Below, one piece after another: positions 1-9,969 of a stretch of 64,000 nt of DNA. Each line of letters begins with the position of its first letter. Within the stretch, counting starts at the first letter, position 1. The stretch covers positions 287,669,166 to 287,733,165 of the forward strand of contig CM077666.1 in assembly GCA_039707655.1 (NCBI GenBank), written 5' to 3'. The notes under the pieces are model-generated. The model ran no database searches. It saw nothing but the letters and a program-made list of their open reading frames with translations, and had not been told where the DNA came from. The stretch is from Elymus sibiricus (Eukaryota; Streptophyta; Magnoliopsida; Poales; Poaceae). The position numbers and the translations under genes were made by a program.

Positions 1-606
1 CCCGCTGGAGGGGGTGGCACCGCTGGAGCTGTCGTCCTCACTGGAGGAGCCGCTGTAGCTACCATCCTCGCTCTCCGCGCAGCACTCCAGACGGCTGCCG
101 GAGATCCCGAAGATCTTCACGAAGAGCGTGGAAGCCCCATCGTACTTGAATTGGAGGACGTGCCCCCGCTTCAGGCCGTGGGCGAGGGCAAACGACTTCC
201 ACCCCTGCTTCAAGAACATAAAGACCGAGGGGGTGAACTCCGTCGCCACCCAGGAGGGGCCATTGCAGCAGCCGTCGGCCTGCACCCACAAACCCAGGGG
301 CGCGTGTTCCACCATTGCCTCCGCGAAGGAGTCCGGGAGCCGGAGCCAAGTGCAGGGGCTGCGGTGCATGTTCACTATGAATTCATGCACCGCCTCCGCC
401 GAATGGCTTCCCGCCTGAAGCGGTAGCGCGGCCGCTCCGCCGCGGCCGCCGCGGCCCCGCGTGCCTCGCCCTTCGCGCCCGTGAGCGGCGCCCCTTCCGC
501 GACCGCTGGGCCCGGCACCAGCAGCCGTTGGGGAGCGCTCGCGCCCCCTGGGCGGAACCTGGGATGCGGCAGCGGAAGCACGGCCACGCCCTCTCCCCCT
601 CACCAT
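1..606 (-). CDS. Antisense ORF with B3-like DNA-binding domain (partial, C-terminus off window)
   Basis: Reads on the minus strand from an ATG at 606 to the window edge, about 202 codons without a stop. Residues 1 to about 65 are rich in Arg, Gly and Ala (RG and GRGRGR runs). From about residue 80 the sequence looks like a plant B3 domain: RLPDSFAEAM, then a Trp/Gly strand region, GWKSFA, LKRGHVLQFKYDG, STLFVKIFG and SG. The visible end is Ser/Asp/Glu rich. B3 domains bind DNA in plant transcription factors. A homologous ORF with one stop occurs at 20491-21120 in element A, also antisense and in the same position relative to the LTR, so this is an element-borne gene rather than a chance capture here. 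A TATA-like CATAAAG lies near 690, and the leader before the ATG is CT-rich. The domain call is by eye; the role in the element is unknown. Confidence 0.66.
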   Translation of the reverse strand, partial: MVRGRGRGRASAAASQVPPRGRERSPTAAGAGPSGRGRGAAHGREGRGTRGRGGRGGAAALPLQAGSHSAEAVHEFIVNMHRSPCTWLRLPDSFAEAMVEHAPLGLWVQADGCCNGPSWVATEFTPSVFMFLKQGWKSFALAHGLKRGHVLQFKYDGASTLFVKIFGISGSRLECCAESEDGSYSGSSSEDDSSSGATPSSG

Positions 607-965
607 CTCTGCGGCGGCTCTAACAAGAAGACGGGGGAGGTTGGAGGAAGGAGAAGATGGGTGGAGGACTCCAGCTCTCCTCTCCCCCTCTTTATGCTCG
701 GCGCGGAGCTCCCCTCGTTGCTCCACCCTCTCCGGCGTTGGGAATTGAAGGAGAAGGAACGTGCGAAGGAAGGCAATGATGGCCTTGCATCGCCCGCGGC
801 AGGTTTTATGTCAGCGCGGGCGGTTACCGATGTGTCGTGGGAGAAGTGGGGGCATCCCCCGTCACATCGTGCGCCACGCGTCGCGCCTAGCCGTAGGCGG
901 TTAGGGCCCGCGCCGTTTCACCCCCCAGTAGGCAGGAACGTGCGCGCCGCGGGCCCGGGGGCTAC
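607..965. other. Spacer between antisense ORF start and Tat1 3' LTR
   Basis: GC-rich stretch with no polyprotein coding. On the minus strand it supplies the putative promoter and leader of the B3-like ORF: a TATA-like element near 690 followed by CT-rich DNA. Read on the plus strand, its right end should hold the polypurine tract, but the bases before 966 are only weakly purine-rich (GGGCCCGGGGGCTAC). The plus-strand open frame across this region is a GC-rich shadow. Confidence 0.45.
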
Positions 966-1868
966 TGTCGGGCCCATGGAACCCTGGGTATCTAGACCCG
1001 TCTGCCTTTGGCCCAGGGTGCAATGCCTGGCGTGGGCCCAGTAGGCCGACATCACCAAGCACCTCACCAGGACTCTTCATGAGGCCTTGGCCTCCTGAGG
1101 CCTCCTCCTCAGGAAGTGGCGAGCAATACTCGGCATCCTCACCAACGGCCTCGCGAGGCGGCCTCCCGAGGTGGCCTCCTGAGGCCTCCTCCCTAAGGCG
1201 CCCAAGACGAAGGCCGTTCGCCACAGCCGCGTGGTCTGGGGCCCATCACGTGGGTGACGCGCGTGACGACGAGCGGCGATAGAGGCCACGCCAGCAGGCG
1301 CGGATGAAGATGGTTTCCTATTTTGTGTTAAGGGGGCAGGGCCAGCTATCTACTCCGCAAAGCGACCCCAAAGGTTGCCCGATCGGCGAAGGAAGACCAA
1401 GACGGCGGGCGCGCAGGGCGGAGGTCATCACCGAGCCCACCGGCGCGTCATGGATCATGCTTTGGCAGGCGAAGACTGCCTTTAGTCATGATAGCCTGAG
1501 CGCATGTCCCCTTTCAAAACCGCCAAGTGTGGCAACCCTTCCCGCCTAAGTTTTCGAGGGGGAAGAGGACCAAGGCTGGTATAAAGGGTGTGCTATCGTT
1601 GTAGAGCAGAGACCTCGGTTGAGTTCTGCCTCTTCCACCTTGTACGCAAGAACTCTCTTGCCCCTTGCAATCCCAACCACAAGTAGGAGTAGGGTTTTAC
1701 ACCGCAAGGTGGCCCGAACCTAGGTAACCACTGAGTCTACAGTCCGTTCCTCGCTAGCGCGCTCTCGCCATAGCCTCGCCATTGCTTAGTCGTGGTAGGA
1801 GACAAAGTGGTAGAACGAGCTCACCCGAGTGTTCGAACCTTTGGGTCCCCGGAGCCCGACTTCCGACA
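966..1868 (+). repeat. 3' LTR of Tat1
   Basis: Starts TGTCGGGCCC and ends TTCCGACA, giving the short inverted ends TGTCGG/CCGACA. Length is 903 bp. A TATA-like TATAAAGGG lies near 1581. A block AGGGTTTTAC followed by GGCCCGAACCTAGGTAA (about 1691-1727) recurs in other LTRs of this window. The same LTR family occurs as the solo LTR at 25465-35375 in opposite orientation, which fixes both ends. Positions 1083-1205 are full of GAGGC/GCCTC inverted words. Confidence 0.85.
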
Positions 1869-4098
1869 ATAAGGAGCGGCAAGAGCCTAAGCTTGGGGAT
1901 GCCCAAGGCACCCCAAGGTAATATTCAAGGAAGACTCAAGCGTCTAAGCTTGGGGATGCCCCAGATGGCATCCTCTCTTTCGTCTACAATCTATCGGTAA
2001 CTCACTTGGAGCTATATTTTTATTCATCACATGATATGTGTTTTACTTGGAGCATCTTGTGATATAGTTTGTTTGCTTTTGTTTGCTTTTTAGTTTGTCA
2101 CAATCATCTTTGCTGAACACACCTTTTTGGGAGGGACACACATTATTCGTGATTTGTTAGAATACTCTATGTGCTTCACTTATATCTTTTGACTTAGGCA
2201 GTTGCTCTAGTGCTTCACTTATATCTTTTAGGGCACGACGGTGGTTATATTTTAAAGAAATAGTTGTACTCTCATGCTTCACTTATATCTTTTTGAGAGT
2301 CTCATGATAGCAATGGTAAATGCATGGGTTATGAATTTGGTCCTGATATGATAGGTATTCAAGAGGGATATAATAAAAACTTTCATGTAGATCACTGAAT
2401 ACAATAAGTTTGATTCCTTGCAATAGTTTTGCGATATTAAGATGGTAATATGGGGGAGGTATTAGTAGATAATTGTGGTTTAGTAAGAATATTGGTGTTA
2501 AGGTTTGTGATTCCCGAAGCATGCACGTATGATCTGTCGTTATGCTAAGAAGTTGGAGCATGATTTATTGTTGATTGTCTACCTAATGAGTGGCGTTCGG
2601 GGACGAGCGATGGACCTTGTCCTACCAATCTATCCCTCTAGGGGCATGCATAGTAGTACTTTGCTTCGAGGGCTAATAAACTTTCGCAATAAGTATGTGA
2701 GTTCTTTATGACTAATGTGAGTCCATGGATTATACGCACTCTCACCCTTCCGCAATTTGCTAGCCTCTTCGGTACCGTGCATTGCCCTTTCTCACATCGA
2801 GAGTTGGTGCAAACTTCGCCGGTGCATCCAAACCCTGTGATATGATATGCTCTATCACACATAAGCCTCTTTATATCTTCCTCAAAACAGCCACCATACC
2901 TACCTATCATGGCATTTCCATAGCCATTCCGAGATATATTGCCATGCAACCTCCACCGTTCCGTTTTTATGACACACATCATCATTGTCATATTGCTTTG
3001 CATGATCATATAGTTGACATAGTATTTGTGGCTCAGCCACCGTTCATCATTTTTATACATGTTACGCTAGCATCATTGCACATCCTGGTACACTACCAGA
3101 GGCATTCATATAGAGTCATATTTTTGTTCTAGTATTGAGTTGTAAGTAAATAGAGGTGTGATGATCATCATTATTAGAGCATTTCCCCGGTGAGGAAAGA
3201 ATGGTGGAGACTAATGAGACCTCGAAAAAGTGGGGATGAGGTCCATGAGACCGTTCTAAAAAAAAGAGGCGAAAAAGAGCCATGAGAAAAAAAATTGAGA
3301 GAAAAAGAGAGAAGGGGAAATGTTACTATCCTTTTCCACACTTGTGCTTCAGAGTAGCACCATGTTTTTCATATAGAGAGTCTCCTATTTTGTCACTTTC
3401 ATATACTAGTGGGAATTTTTCATTATAGAACTTGGCTTGTATATTCCAATGACGGGCTTCCTCAAATGCCCGAGGTCTTCATGAGCAAGCAAGTTGGATG
3501 CACACCCACTTAGTTTTCATGTTGAGCTTTCATACACTTAAAGCTCTTAGTGCATCCGTTGCATGGCAATCCCTACTCCTCGCATTGATATCGATTGATG
3601 GGCATCTCCATAGCCCGTTGATCCGCCTAGTTGATGTGAGACTTTCTCCTTTTTTGACTTCTCCTTATTTATCCCTACCACCACACTCTATTCCACCCAT
3701 AGTGCTATATCCATGGCTTGCGCTCATGTATTGAGTGGGAGTTGAAAAAGCTGAAGCACGTTAAAAAGTATGAACCAATTGCTCGGCTTGTCATCGGGGT
3801 AGTACATGATAAATACTTTGTGTGAAGAAGATGGAGCATGACAGGATTGTATGATTTTGTAGGGATAACGTTCTTTAGCGTTTTTATTTTGAAAGACATG
3901 ATTGTTTATTAGTATGCCTAAGTACTGATGTCTTTATATCAAATTATAGACTATTGCTTTGAATCATTCGGATCTTATTATTCGTACCATAAGAGAAAGA
4001 TTACATGATGAAACATGATAGGTAGCATTCCACATAAAAAATTCTATTTTTATCATTTACCTACTCGAGGACGAGCAGGAATTTAGCTTGGGGGTGCT
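1869..4098 (+). other. 3' untranslated internal region of Athila1
   Basis: About 2.2 kb without a credible ORF. It contains two AGCTTGGGGATGCC repeats (1889 and 1949), three copies of TGCTTCACTTATATCTTT (about 2172, 2211, 2275), two of them in stem arms, a purine-rich A/G tract (about 3255-3320), and a purine-rich stretch (TAGCTTGGGGGTGCT) right before the LTR that fits a polypurine tract. The longest open frame here (2638-3060, minus) does not match anything and is not conserved as an ORF in element C. Confidence 0.7.
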
Positions 4099-5650
4099 TG
4101 ATATGTCTCCAACATATCTATAATTTTTTATTGTTCCATGCTCTAATAGTATCAATCTTGGATGTTTTTATATGCAATTATATATCATTTTTTGGGACTA
4201 ACCTATTAACCTAGTGCCCAGTGCCAGTTGTTATTTTCTGCTTGTTTTTGGCTTTTCAGAGAACCGGTACCAAACGAAGTCCAAATGCCACGAAACTTTT
4301 TGGAGATTTTTTTCTCGACAAAAGAGACCCTGGAGACTTAGAGAGGAGGCCAGAAGGTTCACGAAGCCTCCACAAGGCAACAGGGCGCGGCCCCAGGGGG
4401 GGCGCCCTGATGCCTTGTGGGGCCCTTGTGGCTCCGTTTGACCTAATTCCACTCCTATAAATTCACAAATATTCAGAAACCATTAGAGAGCCAGAAGAGA
4501 AAACCTTTCCGCCGCCGCAAGCCTCTGTTCTTCCGCGATCCCATCTGGAGGCCTTTTCCGGTACTCTGCCGGAGGGGGAATCGATCACGGAGGGCTTCTA
4601 CATCAACCTTGCCGCCCCTCCAATGATGTGTTAGTAGTTTACCACAGACCTACGGGTCCATAGCTAGTAGCTAGATGGCTTCTTCTCTCTCTTTGATCTT
4701 CAATACCATGTTCTCCTTGATGTTCTTGGAGTTCTATCCGATGTAATCTTCTTTTGCGATGTGTTTGTTGGGATCCGATGAATTGTGAGTTTATGATCAG
4801 ATTATTCATGAGAAATATTTGAGTCTTCTCTGAACTCTTTTATGCATGATTAAATATAGCTTTGTATTTCTCTCCAATCTATCGATTTGGTTTGGCCAAC
4901 TAGATTGGTTTATCTTGCAATGGGAGAGGTGCTTTGTGATGGGTTCAATCTTGCGGTGCTCAATCCCAGTGACAGAAGGGGACATGACACGTATTTGTAT
5001 TGTTGCCATTAAGGATAAAAATATGGGGTTTATTCATATTGCTTGAATTTGCTTCTCTACATCATGTCATCTTGCTTAAGGCGTTACTCTGTTTTTATTA
5101 ACTTAATACTCTAGATGCATGCTGGATAGCGGTCGATGAGTGGAGTAATAGTAGTAGATGCAGGCAGGAGTCGGTCTACTTTTCTTGGATGTGATGCCTA
5201 TATACATGATCATTGCCATGAATCCATCATAAATATTTGCTTTTCTATCAATTGCCCAACAGTAATTTGTTTGCCCACCGTATGTTTCTGCGCTCGAGAG
5301 AGAAGCCTCTAGTGAAAACTATGGCCCCCGGGTCTATCTTTATCATATAAAAAACATAAAAATACCTTGCTGCAATTTATTTAGTTTTATTTAGTTTAGT
5401 AATTTACTTTACCAATTTATCTTTATCAGACTTAATCCTTGCAAGTAACCGCTAAGAGGATTGACAACCCTCTTATTCGCGTTGGGTGCAAGTGTTTGCT
5501 TTTGTGTGTGTAGGTGTTGTTCACTGGATCTTGCTTAGTTCTCCTACTGGATTGATAACCTTGGTTCTTAACTGAGGGAAATACTTATCTCTACTATACT
5601 GCATCATCCTCTCCTCTTCGGGGAAATACCAACACAGTCTACAAGTAGCA
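4099..5650 (+). repeat. 3' LTR of Athila1
   Basis: Starts TGATATGTCTCCAACATATC, a variant of the Triticeae Athila LTR start TGATACGTCTCC, and ends CTACAAGTAGCA; 1552 bp. A GC-rich block near 4370-4430 with GGGCGC words and CCTTGTGG precedes a TATA-like CTATAAATTC at about 4455. After 5650 the sequence changes abruptly to the antisense coding sequence of Tat2. Confidence 0.8.
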
Positions 5651-6672
5651 GAGACCTCTCCCCCTCTGGCAGCGGCGCCGGGCACAGCATCTGCTGTGCC
5701 TTGGGGATTCACTTTTGAAATTACGGAGCCGGCCATTCAATTAAAAATCTATAAGATGGAATGGAATGCGGGACTCGGATCTGCGTGTTATAATTACCTC
5801 GGAGGCGTCGTGCGCGGCCTCGAAACTGCAGCCCCTCCACTTTGGAGGGAACTCGTTCTTGGACGGCTTGAACAATGCCGTCCACATCCCGAGCTGGGAG
5901 GTGCGAAAGAAGTGGTTTACGGGCACCGCGTCCTCGGGCTTGAATGCCCACATCGGACTTGCCCAAAGTTGCAGCGGCAGAATGCGGCGGTGGAGCATGA
6001 CGTCGACCACGTCCACCAGCTTCACCTTCTTCTTGTCTACCAAGAATTGGATCTTCTATGCAGCTCCGTCACCTCCTCGGGGTTCCCCCAATCCATGCCC
6101 TTCCTCCTACAGGAAGCAAGCCTCCTTGGAGGGCCTGCGGAGAAGGCCGGGACTTTGGCCTAGCCTGCGGCGAGTGGCTCGGTGATGTAGAACCACTCGC
6201 GCTGCCACTCCTTGACAGTCTCAATGAAGGTGCCTTGGAACTACTCGGCCTTCTGGTTCTTGCTGATCATTGCTCCCCCGCACTCGGCGAGCTCAGAGCC
6301 GCTGGACTTCGGCTTGATGCCGAATGTCTTCAGCCACAATCCGAAGTGTAGCTCGACGCGGAGGAAGGCCTCGCAGGCGATGATAAAGGAGGCAAGGTGG
6401 AGGATAGAGTTGGGGGCCAGATGGTGGAAATCCAACCCATAGAAGAAAAGGATCTCACGCACAACGGGGTGCAGCGGGAACCCCAGACCTCGGATGAGGT
6501 GGGGAATGAAGACTACCCCCTCCCCAGGGTTGGGTGTGGGCACGCGCTCGTTTGGCTCGGGCGCCCGGGTGGCGACGTTAGCCGAGATATACCCCGCGCT
6601 CAGCAGCTCTACGATCATGCCCTCCGTAATGGAGGAGCTGGCCCAGTGCCCCTTGAGGGCGGCATTGGCCAT
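5651..6672 (-). pseudogene. Antisense ORF of the 'putative gypsy type transposon' type (PF04195-like), broken
   Basis: Minus strand from an ATG at 6672. The first 143 codons are open and show the hallmark of this plant retrotransposon-associated family: NVATRAPEPNERVPTPNPGE, FIPHLIRGLGFPLHP, and ACEAFLRVELHFGLWLKTF. A TAG stops it at 6241-6243; coding similarity continues past it (WYFITEP-like region), then shifts frame to the segment 6043-5741 (VDKKKVKLVDVVDVMLHRRI), and runs as an Ala/Gly-rich tail until the Athila1 junction at 5650. A TATA-like CTATAAGAG lies near 6793, about 120 bp upstream of the ATG. The function of the family is unknown; it is common as an extra ORF of Tat-like elements. 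Family call by recalled similarity. Confidence 0.7.
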
Positions 6673-7297
6673 GGCTGGGAGCTGGGAGCTGTGGGCACGG
6701 AGGGGAAATGTAGAACTGGATCTGGGCACTAGAGCTCGAAGGGTATTAGGCAGGGGGGAATGGAAGCGTGTTGTTGCTATCGCTCTTCCTCTACTCTTAT
6801 AGGCTAGTGAATGGCCAAGAGTCCACCCAGTCGCGCCATTGAAATCGCTAGTACCCAAGAAAAGATGTCGTTATGCATATGGGGAAAAACAAAATCTTGA
6901 TGATATCCCTTACAAAATGGGCATGATCTCTGTTTCGATTAGACGTGCCAATGGGAAAACTGCCTCAGGGCGCGATTCGAGCAACCATAGCTGGCCCGAC
7001 TGGTTACAGGTGGTGCCACTTCGGTAAAGTTGTCAGGCTTTAAGTACTGATCTCACCTATGCGGTTGGCCTTCAAGGCTAAGTTATCCCGCGTCTTCGGA
7101 TGCTATCGGGTTTGAAAGAGCCCTTATGCAAGGGGAAATTCCGATAAGAGAGAGCCCAATAAAAAGGTTACAATTTGTGGAACGATCTCAAATCTTCAAG
7201 GAAGGAACTTGTCTGTCAAGCCGAAGACTATCAAGCCGAAGTTATTTTGCCAAAGAAAAGTGTCGTCCTCGGCGTAGAAGACCAGTTCGGGGGCTAC
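6673..7297. other. Tat2 spacer between antisense ORF and 3' LTR
   Basis: No credible coding sequence. On the minus strand it holds the putative promoter of the antisense ORF (TATA-like near 6793). On the plus strand it ends with the purine-rich CAGTTCGGGGGCTAC directly before the LTR, a typical polypurine tract for this group. Confidence 0.55.
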
Positions 7298-7787
7298 TGA
7301 CGGTTTCCTGGACTAGGGGGTACCAACCTAGTTGGCCCACAGTCCCTGGGCCGAGCTCATGGGCCCTCATTCTCATAAGGAAGGACTCCAGAAGCCTCGC
7401 TCAAGACAGCCTCTGCCGAAGACTTGACATGCACTCCAAGGGAATCTTTGGCCGCCGCCATATGTATTCCTAGATCAGCAACCGACTATGTAACCCTAGA
7501 TACCCCTCTGGCGTGTATATAAGCCAAGGGGTTTAGTTGGTAGATCTATCCATTCATAATCCCATCCTCCTAGCCTTAGGGTTAGAACACAACTTACGAT
7601 CTCGAGGTAGATCAAGCTTGTACTCGATACACAACCATCAATATAATCAAAGCAGGACATAGGGTATTACCTCTTCAAGAGGGCCTGAACCTGGGTAACA
7701 CCGTGTCCCTAGTCTCCTGTTACCATCGATCTGAGATCCACAGCTCGGGACCCCCTACCCCGAGGTCTACCGGTTTTACCACCGACA
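7298..7787 (+). repeat. 3' LTR of Tat2
   Basis: Starts TGACGGTTTCCTGGACTAGG and ends TTTTACCACCGACA; 490 bp. TATATAAG lies near 7515. The block AGGGTATTAC (7661-7670) followed by GGGCCTGAACCTGGGTAACA (7681-7700) is shared with the LTRs of Tat1, A, the solo LTR and E although the rest of the LTR is unrelated by eye. Confidence 0.8.
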
Positions 7788-8445
7788 CACCGGAAGGCAT
7801 CCCATCTTTCTTCCTCGACAATTATCGGTATGTCTCGGTTTTTGTTTTGTTCACATGATATGCGTAAATTCTTGAAGCATCGTGTGCTTTTTATTTTTCT
7901 TTTAGTAAAGCACCATGCTGGTATGGGATAGTCCTTGGTTGATTTGTAGAATGCTCTTTGCACTTCACTTATATCTTTTGAGTATGGCTTTATAGAATGC
8001 TTCATGTGCTTCACTTATATCATTTGAAGTTTGGATGCTCGTTTCTCCACATTTGGAAACTCGTTATTGGTAGAATGCTCTTTTGCTTCACTTATATTTA
8101 TTAGAGCATGGACGAGTCTTTTGTAGAAAGAATTAAACTCTCATGCTTCACTTATATCTATTTAGAGAGTTAACAAGAATTGGTCATTCACATGGTTAGT
8201 CATAAAATCCTACATAAAACTTGTAGATCACTGAATATGATAAGTTTGATTCTTTGCAATAGTTTTGCGATATTGAGGTGGTAATATGGGGGCATGCTAG
8301 TAAAATAATTAAAGTTGAGTATTAATAATGGTGTTAAGGGAAGTAGTCTTTACGCAAGTAAATCCTCACGCATGTAAAGTGGTGGCCGCTGACATTAGCG
8401 GTGAGGTCGGAGCATATTTTATCATTGATTGATCCTTTGTGTTGT
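7788..8445 (+). other. 3' untranslated region of C, first piece, with hairpin-forming motif copies
   Basis: No ORF. Four copies of a TGCTTCACTTATATCTTT-like word (about 7961, 8005, 8084, 8143) lie within complementary arms (see findings). The stretch from about 8222 (GTAGATCACTGAATA) to 8295 is nearly the same as 2390-2460 in Athila1. Cut at 8445 by element D. Confidence 0.7.
8441..8445. repeat. Target-site duplication of element D (GTTGT)
   Basis: GTTGT directly before the LTR start at 8446; the second copy is 16782-16786, right after the LTR end at 16781. A perfect 5 bp match fixes both ends of D and shows that the remnant at 16667-16781 is its other LTR end. Confidence 0.9.
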
Positions 8446-9969
8446 TGATGACCCACAAGTATAGGGGATCAATCGTAGTCCTTTCGATAAGTAAGAGTGT
8501 CGAACCCAACGAGGAGCAGAAGGAAATGACAAGCGGTTTTCAGCAAGGTATTTTCTCCAAGCACTGAAATTATCGGTAATGAGTAGTTTGATAGCAAGAT
8601 AATTTGTAACAAGTGACAAGTAGCAATAGTAACAAAGAGTGCAGAAAGGTGGCCCAATCCTTTTTATAGCAAAGGACAAGCCGGAACGATCTCTTATAGT
8701 AAGTAAAGCGTTCTCGAGGACACATGGGAATTTCATCTAGTTACTTTCATCATGTTGGTTTGATTCGCGTTCGCTACTTTGATAATTTGATATGTGGGTG
8801 GACCGGTGCTTGGGTGCTGTTCTTACTTGAACAAACCTCCCACTTATGATTACCCCCTATCGCAAGCATCCGCAACTATGAAAGAAGAATTAAGATAACT
8901 CTAACCATACCATTAAACATATGGATCCAAATCAGCCCCTTACGGAATAGCGCATAAACCAGGGTTTAAGCTTCTGTCACTCTAGCAACCCATCATCTAA
9001 TTACTACTCCACAATGCATTCCCTTAGGCCCAAAGATGGTGAAGTGTCATGTAGTCGACGTTCACACGACACCACTAAGGGAATCAACAACATACATATC
9101 ATCAAAATATCGAACGAATACCAAATTCACATGACTACTTATGATAAGACTTCTCCCATGTCCTCAAAAACAAAAGTAACTACTCACAAATCATATTCAT
9201 GTCCAAGATCAGAGAGGTGTTGAATAGCATAATAGATCTGAACATATAATCTTCCACCAAATAAACCAACTAGTATCAACTACAAGGTGTAATCAACACT
9301 ACTAGCAACCCACAGGTACCAATCTGAGGTTTTGAGACAAAGATTGAATACAAGTGATGAACTAGGGTTTGAGATGAGATGGTGCTGGTGAAGATGTTGA
9401 TGAAGATTAGTCCTCCCATGCTGAGAGGATCGCTGGTGATGTCGATGGCGACGATTTCCCCCTCCGGAGGGAAGTATCCCGGCAGAATCTCTCCGCCGGA
9501 GAGCAAAAGTGCTCCTACCCAAGTTTCGCCTCGAGACGGTGGCGCACCGTCCCAAAAGTCTTCTCTGTATTTTTTCTAATGCAAAATGGACTTATATACC
9601 AGAAAATGGGGGCCAGAGGCTGGCCAGGGGTCCCCATGAGGTACCAGGGCGCGCCTGGGGGGGAGGGTGGCACGCCCTGGTGCCTCGTGGGCACCTGGGT
9701 GGCACCCTCTGGTACTTCTTGCTTCCAGTATTTTTTATTTATTCCAAAATAAATCTCCGTAAAATTTCAGCTCATTTGGAGATGTGCAGAATAGGTATCT
9801 CTAACATAGCTTTTTCAGGTCCAGAATTCCAGCTGCCGGCAATCTCCCTCCTTATGTAAATCTTGCATATTAAGAGAGAAAAGGCATTAGAATTGCTCCA
9901 CAAAGTGTTATATTGATTAAAAACACTATAAATAACAGTAGCAAAACATGATGCAAAATGGACGTATCA
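8446..9969 (-). repeat. 3' LTR of D
   Basis: On the plus strand it starts TGATGACCCACAAGTATAGG and ends ATGGACGTATCA; 1524 bp. On its own strand it starts TGATACGTCC. A GC-rich inverted block (about 9640-9690, with GGCGCGCC and two CCAGGGCG/CGCCCTGG arms) is followed on the minus strand by TATATAAG near 9592, a plausible LTR promoter. The last 115 bp (9855-9969) are identical to 16667-16781. Confidence 0.85.

Larger units (their letters stand above)
1..1868 (+). mobile_element. Tat1: 3' end of a Tat-like Ty3/Gypsy retrotransposon
   Basis: Right-hand end of a plus-strand Gypsy element whose remainder lies left of the window. It consists of an antisense ORF (complement of 1-606), a spacer and a 3' LTR (966-1868). 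The layout of polyprotein, antisense ORF and 3' LTR is inferred from element A in the same window, where a homologous antisense ORF lies between integrase and 3' LTR. It appears inserted into Athila1; the 5 bases after the LTR are ATAAG, so the other copy of that target duplication should lie outside the window. Confidence 0.7.
1869..5650 (+). mobile_element. Athila1: 3' part of an Athila-like Gypsy element
   Basis: Comprises the 3' untranslated internal region (1869-4098) and a full 3' LTR (4099-5650) on the plus strand. It aligns along its length with element C (7788-8445, 16787-18249 and the LTR from 18250): shared blocks include AGCTTGGGGATGCCC, the repeated TGCTTCACTTATATCTTT word and the CTCGAGGACGAGCAG stretch before the LTR. 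No coding sequence of gag or pol is present; the 5' part is cut off by Tat1 and the window edge. It interrupts the antisense ORF of Tat2, with GAGAC (5651-5655) as the expected target duplication. Confidence 0.8.
5651..7787 (+). mobile_element. Tat2: 3' part of a second Tat-like Gypsy element
   Basis: Plus-strand element represented by an antisense ORF (5651-6672), a spacer and a 3' LTR (7298-7787). The left part is displaced by the Athila1 insertion and lies outside the window. The right edge at 7787 joins directly to Athila-like 3' sequence of element C, which resumes with GGAAGGCATCCCATC; the expected target duplication on this side is CACCG (7788-7792). Confidence 0.7.

Noticed and set aside
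481..1044. Open plus-strand frame of 187 codons at the left edge
   Set aside because: Crosses from the spacer into the LTR of Tat1 and has no domain; the B3-like frame on the other strand is the supported one.
3255..3320. A/G-rich tract as poly(A) tail of a LINE
   Set aside because: The same purine tract lies at the same place in element C (17385-17505), so it belongs to the Athila 3' region.
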